Of a stretch of 21,508 nucleotides of DNA, positions 1 through 5,990 are shown piece after piece (position 1 is the first letter of the stretch; every line of letters begins with the position of its first letter). The stretch lies in assembly GCA_014239035.1 (NCBI GenBank), contig JAAZZY010000013.1, positions 1 through 21,508 on the forward strand. Direction: 5' to 3'. The translations under genes and the position numbers were made by a program. A model generated the notes under the pieces. The model had not been told where the DNA came from and did not search any database. It saw only the letters and a program-made list of their open reading frames with translations. This DNA is from Chlamydiia bacterium. Lineage in GTDB: Bacteria; Chlamydiota; Chlamydiia; Chlamydiales; JAAZZY01.

Positions 1-259
1 CTTCGCTTGGAACAAGCTGTCCGCTCAAAAGATAGGTTTTCAGTTCTTTGGCCAGATCATCATCTTGCTTGGACTGGACTCGTAAAAGATCTCCAGTAGA
101 AATGTGGGGCAAACGGGTTGTTTCAGATAGCTTTTTGCTGATGGAGCCTTTTCCTGCGCCTGGAGGGCCCAGAAGAACAATAATATTTTGTTCAGCAAAA
201 ATTCGAGCGCTAATCAAAAGGCCTAGAGAAATAGCGGCTAGAATTAAAAAACGTTTCAT
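1..259 (-). CDS. Adenylate kinase with N-terminal export signal (partial, 3' end outside window)
   Basis: The first 86 codons of an adenylate kinase-type protein, running off the left edge. Residues 1-22 look like a signal peptide: MKR, then a hydrophobic core (about 4-18), then an A-R-I-F-A end with a plausible cleavage site before E23. The Walker A loop GPPGAGKG follows at residues 31-38 and the AMP-binding HISTGDLLR at about 53-61, both intact. The ATG at 259-257 has a GGAG ribosome site 8 bases upstream, right after the stop of the cytosolic paralogue, so the hydrophobic leader is almost certainly translated. It sits 19 bases downstream of that paralogue in the same operon. Family knowledge: adenylate kinase interconverts ATP+AMP and 2 ADP, normally in the cytoplasm. 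Export to the periplasm or membrane is inference. The LID domain and C-terminus cannot be seen. Confidence 0.88.
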   Translation of the reverse strand, partial: MKRFLILAAISLGLLISARIFAEQNIIVLLGPPGAGKGSISKKLSETTRLPHISTGDLLRVQSKQDDDLAKELKTYLLSGQLVPSE

Positions 260-278
260 GTTGTATTCTCCATTTTAT

Positions 279-962
279 CTAAATATTTGCATGCTGATTA
301 AGAGCAGGGGCTAAATGGCCGAGAAGCTTTTCAAAACATTCAAAGGGAGTGCCATCAGAGGGCACCTCGAACCAACCCGTGCGATCTTTATAGTATTGGG
401 TCATAGGAAGAAACTTCTGATTGAAAATTTCAAGTCTTTTGCAAATAACTTCCTTCGTGTCATCATTTCGAATAGTTAAAGATGATGAACATAAGTCACA
501 TATTTCATTTTTCTTAGGGGGTAGAAAGTCAATGTGGTAGGTTTTCGTGCAGTTAGAGCAGACTCGTCTCCCCATAAGTCTTTTAATGAGAGTCTCTTCT
601 TTAATATTGATATTGATAAATGAAAGAGAAAACATTTTGCCTAGTCTCTCATCTAAGACCTGAGCTTGATTGAGAGTTCTTGGAAATCCATCAAGGATAA
701 AACCTTGCTTGCAGTCGGCTTCTTGAACGCGGTTAATGATTATTTCAATAACATGTTCATCAGCTAGAAATTGACCAGCTTTTAAAAGTTTATTGATGTG
801 TGCGCTAAATACTGTTTGCTTTTTACACTCTTCTCGCAAGAGAGCACCACTTGATATATGGGGTATTTGGAGATTTTCAGAGAGTCTTCGTGCTTGTTCT
901 CCTTTCCCAGCTCCAGGAGGGCCAAAAAAAACGAAAACTTTAGGGATTAGAGAGTTATACAT
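279..962 (-). CDS. adk: Adenylate kinase, zinc-LID type
   Basis: Adenylate kinase (ATP + AMP = 2 ADP), 227 residues, cytoplasmic. The P-loop GPPGAGKG is at residues 14-21, HISSGALLR at about 35-43, DGFPRT at 91-96, the LID start GRRVC at 131-135, and R-N-D-D at 165-168 followed by the K-R-L helix. The LID carries four cysteines (C135, C138, C155, C158) spaced as a structural zinc site, as in many bacterial long-form enzymes. One oddity is A40 where the family usually has Asp in the (S/T)-G-D-(M/L)-L-R motif; the downstream paralogue keeps the Asp. The ATG at 962 lacks a clear ribosome site, but a good promoter lies at 992-1020. It is first in a two-gene operon with the exported adenylate kinase. 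Which of the two is the main housekeeping enzyme is not provable here; the symbol is given for family and cytosolic form. Confidence 0.92.
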   Translation of the reverse strand: MYNSLIPKVFVFFGPPGAGKGEQARRLSENLQIPHISSGALLREECKKQTVFSAHINKLLKAGQFLADEHVIEIIINRVQEADCKQGFILDGFPRTLNQAQVLDERLGKMFSLSFININIKEETLIKRLMGRRVCSNCTKTYHIDFLPPKKNEICDLCSSSLTIRNDDTKEVICKRLEIFNQKFLPMTQYYKDRTGWFEVPSDGTPFECFEKLLGHLAPALNQHANI

Positions 963-991
963 AATAATTGCTATTTGCGATTAAAAGAAAA

Positions 992-1020
992 ATTATAGCA
1001 AAGAAAGTATAAAAAACCAA
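992..1020 (-). promoter_or_regulatory. Sigma-70-type promoter for the adenylate kinase operon
   Basis: Read on the minus strand, TTGGTT (1020-1015), a 17-base spacer and a perfect TATAAT (997-992). A start site near 985 would leave a leader of about 23 bases before the ATG at 962. Seen by eye only. Confidence 0.55.
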
Positions 1021-1053
1021 GTAAAAAGCTCTTATATTATTTTATTTAAAGAC

Positions 1054-1083
1054 TTTAAATTAATTATTAGAGCGAACTATACT
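1054..1083 (+). promoter_or_regulatory. Candidate promoter for the lipoprotein pair
   Basis: TTTAAA (1054-1059), an 18-base spacer and TATACT (1078-1083) precede the two lipoprotein genes. The match is moderate and the region is AT-rich, so chance is possible. Confidence 0.3.
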
Positions 1084-1107
1084 CCTCAAGATTTAGATTG
1101 CACAATA

Positions 1108-1123
1108 ATTAGAAATTTCTAAT
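1108..1123. promoter_or_regulatory. 16-bp perfect palindrome at the 5' end of the lipoprotein gene
   Basis: ATTAGAAATTTCTAAT is a perfect palindrome. It ends at the upstream ATG candidate (1122) and lies 10 bases before the preferred ATG (1134). It could be an operator or a small leader hairpin; with AT-rich sequence, chance remains possible. Confidence 0.35.
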
Positions 1124-1133
1124 GGTAAGGTTT

Positions 1134-1643
1134 ATGAGGAAGTGGTTCAAATTCAGCATAGTGGCATTGAGTATGGTAATGCTTAGTTCCTGTTTTAGGT
1201 CAGGAGTTCTCATGCCAGCAAAGACTCAACTAGAAGTTCGGCAGATGCAAACGCATCTCTATGACTCCTGTGATTTCAAGATGGTTATGAAGGCAATGCT
1301 CAATGTTTTGCAAGATGAAGGTTTTGTTGTCAAAAACGTACACCTTGATCTTGGATTTTTAACTTCTACAAAGGAAGTAGATGTAGAAGGGCGCGGTAGC
1401 AGGGTTTGGATGGCGGTTTTTGGATCACCAGATGCGCGTTGGCAAAAGACGAATATTATTGATGCTACGGCAAATATTACTGAGCATGGCAAGCAAACGA
1501 AGGTTCGCGTTAACTTTCAGATTAAGCAGCTAGATAATTATGGCAATGTTATTACGGTTAATCAAATTCAAGAAGCTGTGTTTTACCAAGATTTCTTTTC
1601 AAAAGTAAGTAAAAGTATTTTCATTCAAGAGGAAAAACTATGA
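1134..1643 (+). CDS. Outer-membrane lipoprotein of unknown function
   Basis: Predicted lipoprotein of 169 residues if started at ATG 1134. From that start the protein has a short basic head, a hydrophobic stretch and a lipobox L-S-S-C with Cys at residue 20. An ATG 12 bases upstream (1122) adds MVRF but has no ribosome site; GGTAAGG lies just before 1134. The mature part is a soluble alpha/beta-looking domain (tract D-F-K-M-V-M-K-A-M-L-N-V-L-Q-D-E-G-F then beta strands), which resembles a family of small Gram-negative lipoproteins that I recognise by pattern but cannot name. Its last codons overlap the next lipoprotein start by 4 bases (ATGA at 1640-1643), so the two are translationally coupled and probably act together in the envelope. 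Confidence 0.82.
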   Translation: MRKWFKFSIVALSMVMLSSCFRSGVLMPAKTQLEVRQMQTHLYDSCDFKMVMKAMLNVLQDEGFVVKNVHLDLGFLTSTKEVDVEGRGSRVWMAVFGSPDARWQKTNIIDATANITEHGKQTKVRVNFQIKQLDNYGNVITVNQIQEAVFYQDFFSKVSKSIFIQEEKL

Positions 1644-2026
1644 AGAAAATTATTTACGCTTTGGCGTTATTAGTCATTACAGCAAGTTGTGCTAGAAATT
1701 TTAATGGCGCGTCGGCTCAGAATTTCACACTTGGATCTGTGCAAATGAAAATTCATCGCGGGATGAGCCAGGGAGATGTTGCCGAGGCCTTAGGTTCTCC
1801 AAACATAGTCACTAAAGATTCCGAAGGAAACATGGCCTGGGTCTATGATAAAATTGGAACTGAAGTAGAGTATTACGAGAGAGGCGGCGGCTTTTGGCTT
1901 GTCATTGTTGGAGGAGGTGGTTCACGTGGCGGCACCCGCACTACCCAAAAAACACTTACAGCTGTAGTGAAATTCGACACACAATCTCGTGTAGATAATG
2001 TTACGTATCACTCGAGTAAGTTTTAG
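1640..2026 (+). CDS. BamE/SmpA-like lipoprotein
   Basis: Lipoprotein of 128 residues: basic start MKK, hydrophobic segment, lipobox I-T-A-S-C with Cys17. The region from about residue 35 (I-H-R-G-M-S-Q-G-D-V-A-E-A-L-G-S-P) has the helix-turn signature of the SmpA/OmlA/BamE fold. A W-V-Y-D strand, a glycine-rich hydrophobic hairpin (about residues 82-99) and a final strand (V-V-K-F-D-T-Q-S-R-V) follow. BamE itself helps the BAM complex fold outer-membrane proteins; this protein is a family relative, not necessarily BamE. The ribosome site AGAGGAAA precedes the ATG, which overlaps the preceding lipoprotein gene. Its 3' end overlaps the convergent glutaredoxin gene by 26 bases. Confidence 0.82.
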   Translation: MKKIIYALALLVITASCARNFNGASAQNFTLGSVQMKIHRGMSQGDVAEALGSPNIVTKDSEGNMAWVYDKIGTEVEYYERGGGFWLVIVGGGGSRGGTRTTQKTLTAVVKFDTQSRVDNVTYHSSKF

Positions 2027-2345
2027 AGCATGCATCAATAAGCTTCTTTAGCTCGCCTTCTTCGTGGAGTTCAAGCACGATATCGCAACCACCAACAAAT
2101 TCTTTGTTGATATAAAGTTGCGGAAGGGTTGGCCAATCAGAGACTTCTTTTATGCCTTGTCTTAGGTCATCGTCTTCTAAAACATTGCGAGTCTCAAACT
2201 CAGCCTTCAGCCCTTTTAAAATATGGACCACTTTTGCAGAAAATCCGCATTGAGGCATTAGCTTAGATCCTTTCATAAAAAGGATAATAGGATGCGTTTG
2301 GATATCTTCATTGATTTTAGCTTTTGCAGCTTCTATTGAACTCAT
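2001..2345 (-). CDS. grxD: Monothiol glutaredoxin (CGFS type, Grx4/Grx5-like)
   Basis: Monothiol glutaredoxin of 114 residues from the ATG at 2345. It carries the diagnostic active-site motif C-G-F-S in P-Q-C-G-F-S (about residue 33), the W-P-T-L-P-Q-L-Y cis-Pro segment and G-G-C-D-I-V, which binds glutathione. CGFS glutaredoxins bind or carry [2Fe-2S] clusters with glutathione and form heterodimers with BolA proteins. The longer frame starting at 2372 runs inside bolA; the start at 2345 is favoured by a strong GGAGGAG ribosome site 5 bases upstream. The start overlaps the bolA stop by 4 bases, matching the known physical partnership. The 3' end overlaps the convergent lipoprotein gene by 26 bases. 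Confidence 0.93.
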   Translation of the reverse strand: MSSIEAAKAKINEDIQTHPIILFMKGSKLMPQCGFSAKVVHILKGLKAEFETRNVLEDDDLRQGIKEVSDWPTLPQLYINKEFVGGCDIVLELHEEGELKKLIDACSKTYSSDT

Positions 2346-2602
2346 AATTCTCCTCCATTTGATTCTTCCCATTTCTGAAATGAATAGGTTTTGAGCTTTA
2401 GGGCATGTAAATCTTTGTTAAAAGATTCTTTTAATAGGTTCATAACTCTTCGATGTTGAGCAACAAGCGGCATCTTTGTAAATTCGTCTGATACCACAAT
2501 GGCCTCTAGGTGAGTTCCATCATCTTGAGGATCAGATATAACCACAAGTGCATCTTGCATTTGTTCTATAATAATTTTTTCAATCTGTTCAGTTATGCTC
2601 AT
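2342..2602 (-). CDS. BolA-family protein (partner of the glutaredoxin)
   Basis: Small BolA-family protein of 86 residues. The pattern fits the fold: an N-terminal amphipathic helix (I-E-K-I-I-I-E-Q-M), a D-G-T-H-L-E-A strand with a conserved His, V-V-S-D-E-F, then the helix V-A-Q-H-R-R-V-M-N-L-L and a C-terminal strand H-A-L-K-L-K-T. It is closest in layout to the BolA2/IbaG type. BolA proteins bind [2Fe-2S] clusters jointly with CGFS glutaredoxins and act in iron sensing or cluster delivery. Here the glutaredoxin gene follows directly with a 4-base overlap. No clear ribosome site precedes the ATG at 2602. A candidate promoter lies at 2638-2666. Confidence 0.9.
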   Translation of the reverse strand: MSITEQIEKIIIEQMQDALVVISDPQDDGTHLEAIVVSDEFTKMPLVAQHRRVMNLLKESFNKDLHALKLKTYSFQKWEESNGGEL

Positions 2603-2637
2603 CGTATGATGGTAATTTATTTAAAAAACAATGACCC

Positions 2638-2666
2638 AAGATAACTCTTATGTCGTTAAATTGCAA
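2638..2666 (-). promoter_or_regulatory. Candidate promoter of bolA-glutaredoxin
   Basis: On the minus strand: TTGCAA (2666-2661), a 17-base spacer and TATCTT (2643-2638), giving a leader of about 29 bases. It lies beside the oppositely oriented promoter of the pseudouridine synthase gene. Confidence 0.4.
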
Positions 2667-2673
2667 ATAATTA

Positions 2674-2702
2674 TTTAAGATTATTAGAAATTGTTTTATA
2701 AT
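2674..2702 (+). promoter_or_regulatory. Promoter of the pseudouridine synthase gene
   Basis: A perfect TATAAT at 2697-2702 with a weak -35 (TTTAAG, 2674-2679) at 17 bases. The transcript would start near 2709, leaving a very short leader that still contains the AAAGGAA ribosome site. Confidence 0.5.
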
Positions 2703-2722
2703 CTAAGAAAAGGAATTACGGT

Positions 2723-3562
2723 ATGAACAATTCACAAAAGACTCTCTTTGATCGCTTAATTATGGAGTATCCTGATGCTTCTAAGCAATCGATTAGGAAA
2801 TGGCTCAAACATGGTAGAGTTCTTCTCAACGAGAAGGTGGTCAGGAAAAGCGATGTGATGACCCAAAATCTAGACAAGGTGATACTCTCCAAAAAAAAGT
2901 TGGATAACCTTCCTTTTGAGATTCTTTATTTTGATGCAGATATAGTGGTTGCTGATAAGCCAGCAGGGATGCTCTCTGTTGCGAGCCTTGACCCTTCCGA
3001 GAAGCACGTTCATGGCTACTTAAAAAAGCATTTCAAGTCTGAGAAGCTAGCTCCTTTGCATCGTTTGGATAAAGAAGTTGGTGGACCTCTTATTTTTGTA
3101 AAAAATCAAAAGTCGTTTGATTTATACAAAAATCTTTTTGTTAGACACGAAATAAAGCGCGAGTATAGAGCTATTGTCCACCGTGGTTTTGAAACAGATA
3201 GTGGTTCATATGATAGCTACCTTAAAGAAGGAAATTCTTATAGGATGTATGAGACTTCTCCAAATGAAGGTAAAAGAGCAATAACTCACTACCAAGTGAT
3301 TAATCAAAATGATGAGTATGCTTTCATAAAGCTTCAACTGCACACGGGTAGAAAAAACCAAATTCGGGTGCACTTAAGCACAGATGGCCATTCCATTGTA
3401 GGAGATGTTAAATATGGCGCAGAGTCTATTTCTGGAAACGCCATCGCCCTGTATGGCCATCACTTGGAATTCATTCACCCAGTAACTAAAAAGCTGATGC
3501 GCTTCAAAAGCCGACCCCCTTTCATCTTTGATCGCCTTCTTAAGAAAGCACACCTACTTTGA
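2723..3562 (+). CDS. RluA-family pseudouridine synthase
   Basis: RNA pseudouridine synthase of 279 residues, converting uridine to pseudouridine in rRNA or tRNA. Residues about 8-55 form an S4 RNA-binding domain (D-R-L-I...S-K-Q-S-I-R-K-W-L-K-H-G-R-V-L-L-N). The catalytic domain starts at about 65: I-V-V-A-D-K-P-A-G-M-L-S-V, the catalytic Asp in H-R-L-D-K-E-V-G-G (about 113-121), and the C-terminal G-R-K-N-Q-I-R-V-H-L. The catalytic loop differs from the usual H-R-L-D-x-x-T-S-G, and G-R-K-N-Q replaces the usual G-R-T-H-Q, so this is a divergent RluA/RluD-type subgroup and I do not assign a target site. The ribosome site AAAGGAA precedes the ATG. The stop abuts the stop of the convergent gene with no base between. 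Confidence 0.9.
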   Translation: MNNSQKTLFDRLIMEYPDASKQSIRKWLKHGRVLLNEKVVRKSDVMTQNLDKVILSKKKLDNLPFEILYFDADIVVADKPAGMLSVASLDPSEKHVHGYLKKHFKSEKLAPLHRLDKEVGGPLIFVKNQKSFDLYKNLFVRHEIKREYRAIVHRGFETDSGSYDSYLKEGNSYRMYETSPNEGKRAITHYQVINQNDEYAFIKLQLHTGRKNQIRVHLSTDGHSIVGDVKYGAESISGNAIALYGHHLEFIHPVTKKLMRFKSRPPFIFDRLLKKAHLL

Positions 3563-3967
3563 TCAGATAACGTAGGCATGCAGCTCTGCTACTGCATGTG
3601 GAGTGCTGTCGCTATCGTTTTGTTCAATTCTCAAATCAAAATCACCTCTAAATAACTGGGAAAAAGGCCTCCAGTTTTGTTGATCTGTGCTAAAGGCCAC
3701 ACTTGTTTTTGTCGCTCTAACAAAGATATCACGCATAAATTTTAGTGTTTGTGGTGATGAATCAACTTCGACTAAATTTCCGCTCGCCCTGAAATGAATG
3801 GGTAGAGTTTCACCTGCTTTAAACTCTCTAAAAAAGATCACATTAGGAGGGATAGGCAGGTTAATTCTTTGTTTTGGTTTGTTGTTTTTTCCTTGATTAA
3901 CAGGAACATTAACTCCTATTTCATATTGAGGATTTACAACCCCTGTACTTTGTGTAACGGATGCCAT
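3563..3967 (-). CDS. Small protein of unknown function
   Basis: A 134-residue protein I do not recognise. The start at 3967 is chosen over 3991 because AAGGAGA lies about 7 bases upstream. No signal peptide or membrane segment is visible. The first 40 residues are polar and Pro/Asn/Lys-rich (low complexity, likely flexible). The rest alternates hydrophobic and polar residues as in a beta-rich domain, ending in A-V-A-E-L-H-A-Y-V-I. There are no cysteines. It is a single gene, convergent with and touching the pseudouridine synthase gene. The downstream direction offers no functional clue. Confidence 0.65.
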   Translation of the reverse strand: MASVTQSTGVVNPQYEIGVNVPVNQGKNNKPKQRINLPIPPNVIFFREFKAGETLPIHFRASGNLVEVDSSPQTLKFMRDIFVRATKTSVAFSTDQQNWRPFSQLFRGDFDLRIEQNDSDSTPHAVAELHAYVI

Positions 3968-4045
3968 ATTAGCTTCTCCTTGCTTTAGCAATTAAAATAT
4001 TTGCTACTAGGATTCTATAAATTGTTCTTTTAGTAAATAAATAAT

Positions 4046-4255
4046 TTAAAAATGAGCAATATGACTGAGAAAAATGATGGATGATAAAACGACAAACAAA
4101 AGAAAAATAAGGAGAAATTTTATTTTGGAAGGGTTGGCAGTGTTAGACTGTGCTAAAGTTTTAATACGATCAGAGAGTTGATCGTAGGTGGAAAATTGTG
4201 GCAAACTTTTTCGTGTTCCAATAGTTATTCGAGCAACTTTTGTTAGAGCCTGCAT
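4046..4255 (-). CDS. Possible small tail-anchored membrane protein
   Basis: An open frame of 69 codons from ATG 4255, ending in a strongly hydrophobic segment (about residues 46-66) preceded by Lys; the N-terminal part is soluble and basic. This is the layout of a C-terminally anchored membrane protein. It could instead begin at a TTG at 4312 (88 residues). It is in the same frame as the TMEM14-family gene upstream, whose TAA at 4336-4334 separates them, and would be the third gene of that operon. There is no convincing ribosome site at either start and no family is recognised, so it may be a real small gene or a chance frame. Confidence 0.42.
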   Translation of the reverse strand: MQALTKVARITIGTRKSLPQFSTYDQLSDRIKTLAQSNTANPSKIKFLLIFLLFVVLSSIIFLSHIAHF

Positions 4256-4333
4256 GAAATGCACTGAAGAATAATTTTGTTTGAGTGCATTTGCATCGCA
4301 GAGTTTATCCAAGGAAATTTTTCTTAATAGGGG

Positions 4334-4681
4334 TTATTCTTTAGAGGTTTTCTTTTCGGTGTTGGTTTCTCTTGGATGTACCATCAATAAAAAGATAGCA
4401 ATTGCAAAGCTAATGGTAATCATGATGGCCGCTGGGAAAAATTTGCCTGTCATTTTGAGGCGATAAAGGAAAAAACTTCCTAAGATGATAGATTGAATAA
4501 GAGCAAGAGTTAAACCTCTCATGTTGCCCTTAAAAATTTTGTAAGCGTTTAGTGAGATTAAGGCACCAAAAACTGTGCCTGCTACTAAAGAAGGTATACT
4601 ATGGGCAATAAATGCACCCATTAGACCTCCAAAAAAAACAATAGCCCCGTAGGTTAAAACAACGTATCCCGTTTTTTTCAT
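4334..4681 (-). CDS. TMEM14-family membrane protein
   Basis: A 115-residue protein with four hydrophobic segments (about 5-25, 29-46, 54-72, 78-100) and small-residue motifs G-G-L-M-G-A and G-T-V-F-G-A-L-I-S-L-N-A-Y. The tract F-P-A-A-I-M in the last helix fits TMEM14/UPF0136 proteins, found in eukaryotic mitochondria, cyanobacteria and some intracellular bacteria. The tail is charged (KKTSKE). The molecular role in bacteria is unknown; some eukaryotic members are linked to heme and lipid metabolism. A strong AAAGGAG site lies before the ATG. It follows the BolA gene by 10 bases, so the two are co-transcribed. Confidence 0.75.
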   Translation of the reverse strand: MKKTGYVVLTYGAIVFFGGLMGAFIAHSIPSLVAGTVFGALISLNAYKIFKGNMRGLTLALIQSIILGSFFLYRLKMTGKFFPAAIMITISFAIAIFLLMVHPRETNTEKKTSKE

Positions 4682-4691
4682 AATATCTCCT

Positions 4692-4958
4692 TTAATCTCT
4701 CGAAATTTTGGTTTCTATGGTGACAGAATGAAGTCGCTCGTTGAGGAAAGGCTTCAAAAGATCCATAACAAGTTTGTGTTGCTCTATCTTAGTTTTGTTA
4801 TTAAAGATCGGTGATTCAATTTCAATTTTTAGATGAAACTTTGAAGGGTCATGTGCGATGTGGTTGACATGACGATGCGATTTATCATCAATAACTAGAT
4901 GGGTCGGTTCAAGTTTATTGATTAAAAGCTCTTCAATATGGTCAATGGGGTTTCTCAT
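4692..4958 (-). CDS. Second BolA-family protein
   Basis: BolA-type protein of 88 residues from ATG 4958. It has the N-terminal helix I-D-H-I-E-E-L-L, then L-E-P-T-H-L-V-I-D-D-K-S-H-R-H, the strand F-H-L-K-I-E-I-E-S-P-I-F and the helix K-I-E-Q-H-K-L-V-M-D-L-L, ending in a V-T-I-E-T strand. This is the BolA1-like order with the D-x-S-x-x-H-x-x-H loop that supplies iron-sulfur ligands. The start at 5003 adds 15 residues unlike BolA and has no ribosome site, so 4958 is preferred, although its AAGG is rather distant (about 10 bases). It heads an operon with the TMEM14-family gene and is divergent from the coiled-coil gene at 5024. It is the second BolA in 2.6 kb. Confidence 0.82.
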   Translation of the reverse strand: MRNPIDHIEELLINKLEPTHLVIDDKSHRHVNHIAHDPSKFHLKIEIESPIFNNKTKIEQHKLVMDLLKPFLNERLHSVTIETKISRD

Positions 4959-5023
4959 ACGGGCTAAACCTTGATCTAATATACAAAAAAAGTTATTGCT
5001 CATATTAGGACAAGGAGGTTTTT

Positions 5024-5335
5024 ATGTCTAATTTTCCCAAACCTGATGAGCTTGAAGAGCTTTTGGAACAGTATTCTGAGAAACTAGAGGAGTTTGGCGC
5101 GAAATTTAATCCTTTTTTTAGCCAAATCAGCCAAGATTTGAAGACGCAATCTGACACGTTAAAGACAAGAATTGAAAAATATGCAAATTTTCAGCGCGAT
5201 GGTCAACTCGAACACCTTGTATTATCAGACCTTGCAAAGCTGGAAATAGATAATGTCTTTCAAGAGAGTGAGGAATTGAGATCTAAATTTAACGAACTTG
5301 AGAAAATGTTTCGGTTTAAACAAAATTTAGAATAG
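5024..5335 (+). CDS. Coiled-coil protein of unknown function
   Basis: A 103-residue acidic, highly helical protein without signal peptide or cysteines. Heptad-like Leu/Phe spacing (E-E-L-L-E-Q-Y-S-E-K-L-E-E-F, later L-R-S-K-F-N-E-L-E-K-M-F) suggests a coiled coil over much of its length. The strong AGGAGG site 5 bases before the ATG supports expression. No family is recognised; it might be a structural or chaperone-like small protein. It is divergent from the BolA gene and precedes the cysteine-cluster protein. Confidence 0.7.
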   Translation: MSNFPKPDELEELLEQYSEKLEEFGAKFNPFFSQISQDLKTQSDTLKTRIEKYANFQRDGQLEHLVLSDLAKLEIDNVFQESEELRSKFNELEKMFRFKQNLE

Positions 5336-5369
5336 ATTTTACTTGAATTATTCTTGAAATTTTTATTTG

Positions 5370-5897
5370 ATGTCATCCATGACACAAAAACTAAAAATGT
5401 TTCAACCCAATGTCGATGCCTATCCTGTGCAAAGACTCAATTCTTGGATTCGCTGGACATTAAGAATTGTAGCTTACCCATTCATGATGGTCGATCTTTT
5501 TTCACATCGATTCACTCTTTTTTTTATGCGCCCAAAATACAAGATTACGGGAGGTTGTAAAAAAAGCGGGAAATGCTGCAATTACATTCACCTTGGCTGG
5601 CCTAAAAAGGGTAGACTTACCATTCTCTCAAAGCTTTATATTTTATGGCAGACAGAAGTCTTAGGCTTTTATTTCAAAGATTTTGATTTTGTTGAAGATA
5701 ATGAGGTGACTAAAGTTATGGGCTGCCGTTATCTAAGCAAAGAGGGAAGCTGCACGCAATACTTTCTTCGTCCTGGCTTGTGCCGTAATTGGCCAAAAAT
5801 TAGTTTGTTTCATGAGCCTGTGATCCTAAAAGGATGTGGCTATGGTTTTGAAGAAAGAAAGAAGTCTAAAAAGCCTTCAAAGTGCAAGATGAAATAG
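5370..5897 (+). CDS. YkgJ-family cysteine-cluster protein
   Basis: A 175-residue protein with the metal- or Fe-S-binding cysteine pattern of the YkgJ/CxxxxCC family. G-G-C-K-K-S-G-K-C-C stands at about residues 61-70, and further on G-C-R-Y-L-S-K-E-G-S-C-T-Q-Y-F-L-R-P-G-L-C-R-N-W-P, the family's second half. A final Cys pair (C-G-Y; K-C-K) lies near the end. An aromatic, partly hydrophobic stretch (about 29-52) precedes the first cluster and could be membrane-associated. The start is uncertain: ATG 5370 or ATG 5379, neither with a good ribosome site. The biochemical role of the family is unknown; coordination of zinc or iron is inferred from the cysteines. Confidence 0.8.
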   Translation: MSSMTQKLKMFQPNVDAYPVQRLNSWIRWTLRIVAYPFMMVDLFSHRFTLFFMRPKYKITGGCKKSGKCCNYIHLGWPKKGRLTILSKLYILWQTEVLGFYFKDFDFVEDNEVTKVMGCRYLSKEGSCTQYFLRPGLCRNWPKISLFHEPVILKGCGYGFEERKKSKKPSKCKMK

Positions 5898-5990
5898 ACT
5901 TTTTTTAAACCCACCTCAATAAAGTTCATTTTTTTATTCAGTAATAATAGCAAATGCTCTATCTCAAAAATATTAGATAAGGGGCTAATT

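Noticed and set aside
48..984. Plus-strand open frames at 48-314 and 793-984
   Set aside because: They lie antisense to the adenylate kinase P-loop regions; their Pro/Gly/Arg-rich tracts are mirror images of the GPPGAGKG codons.
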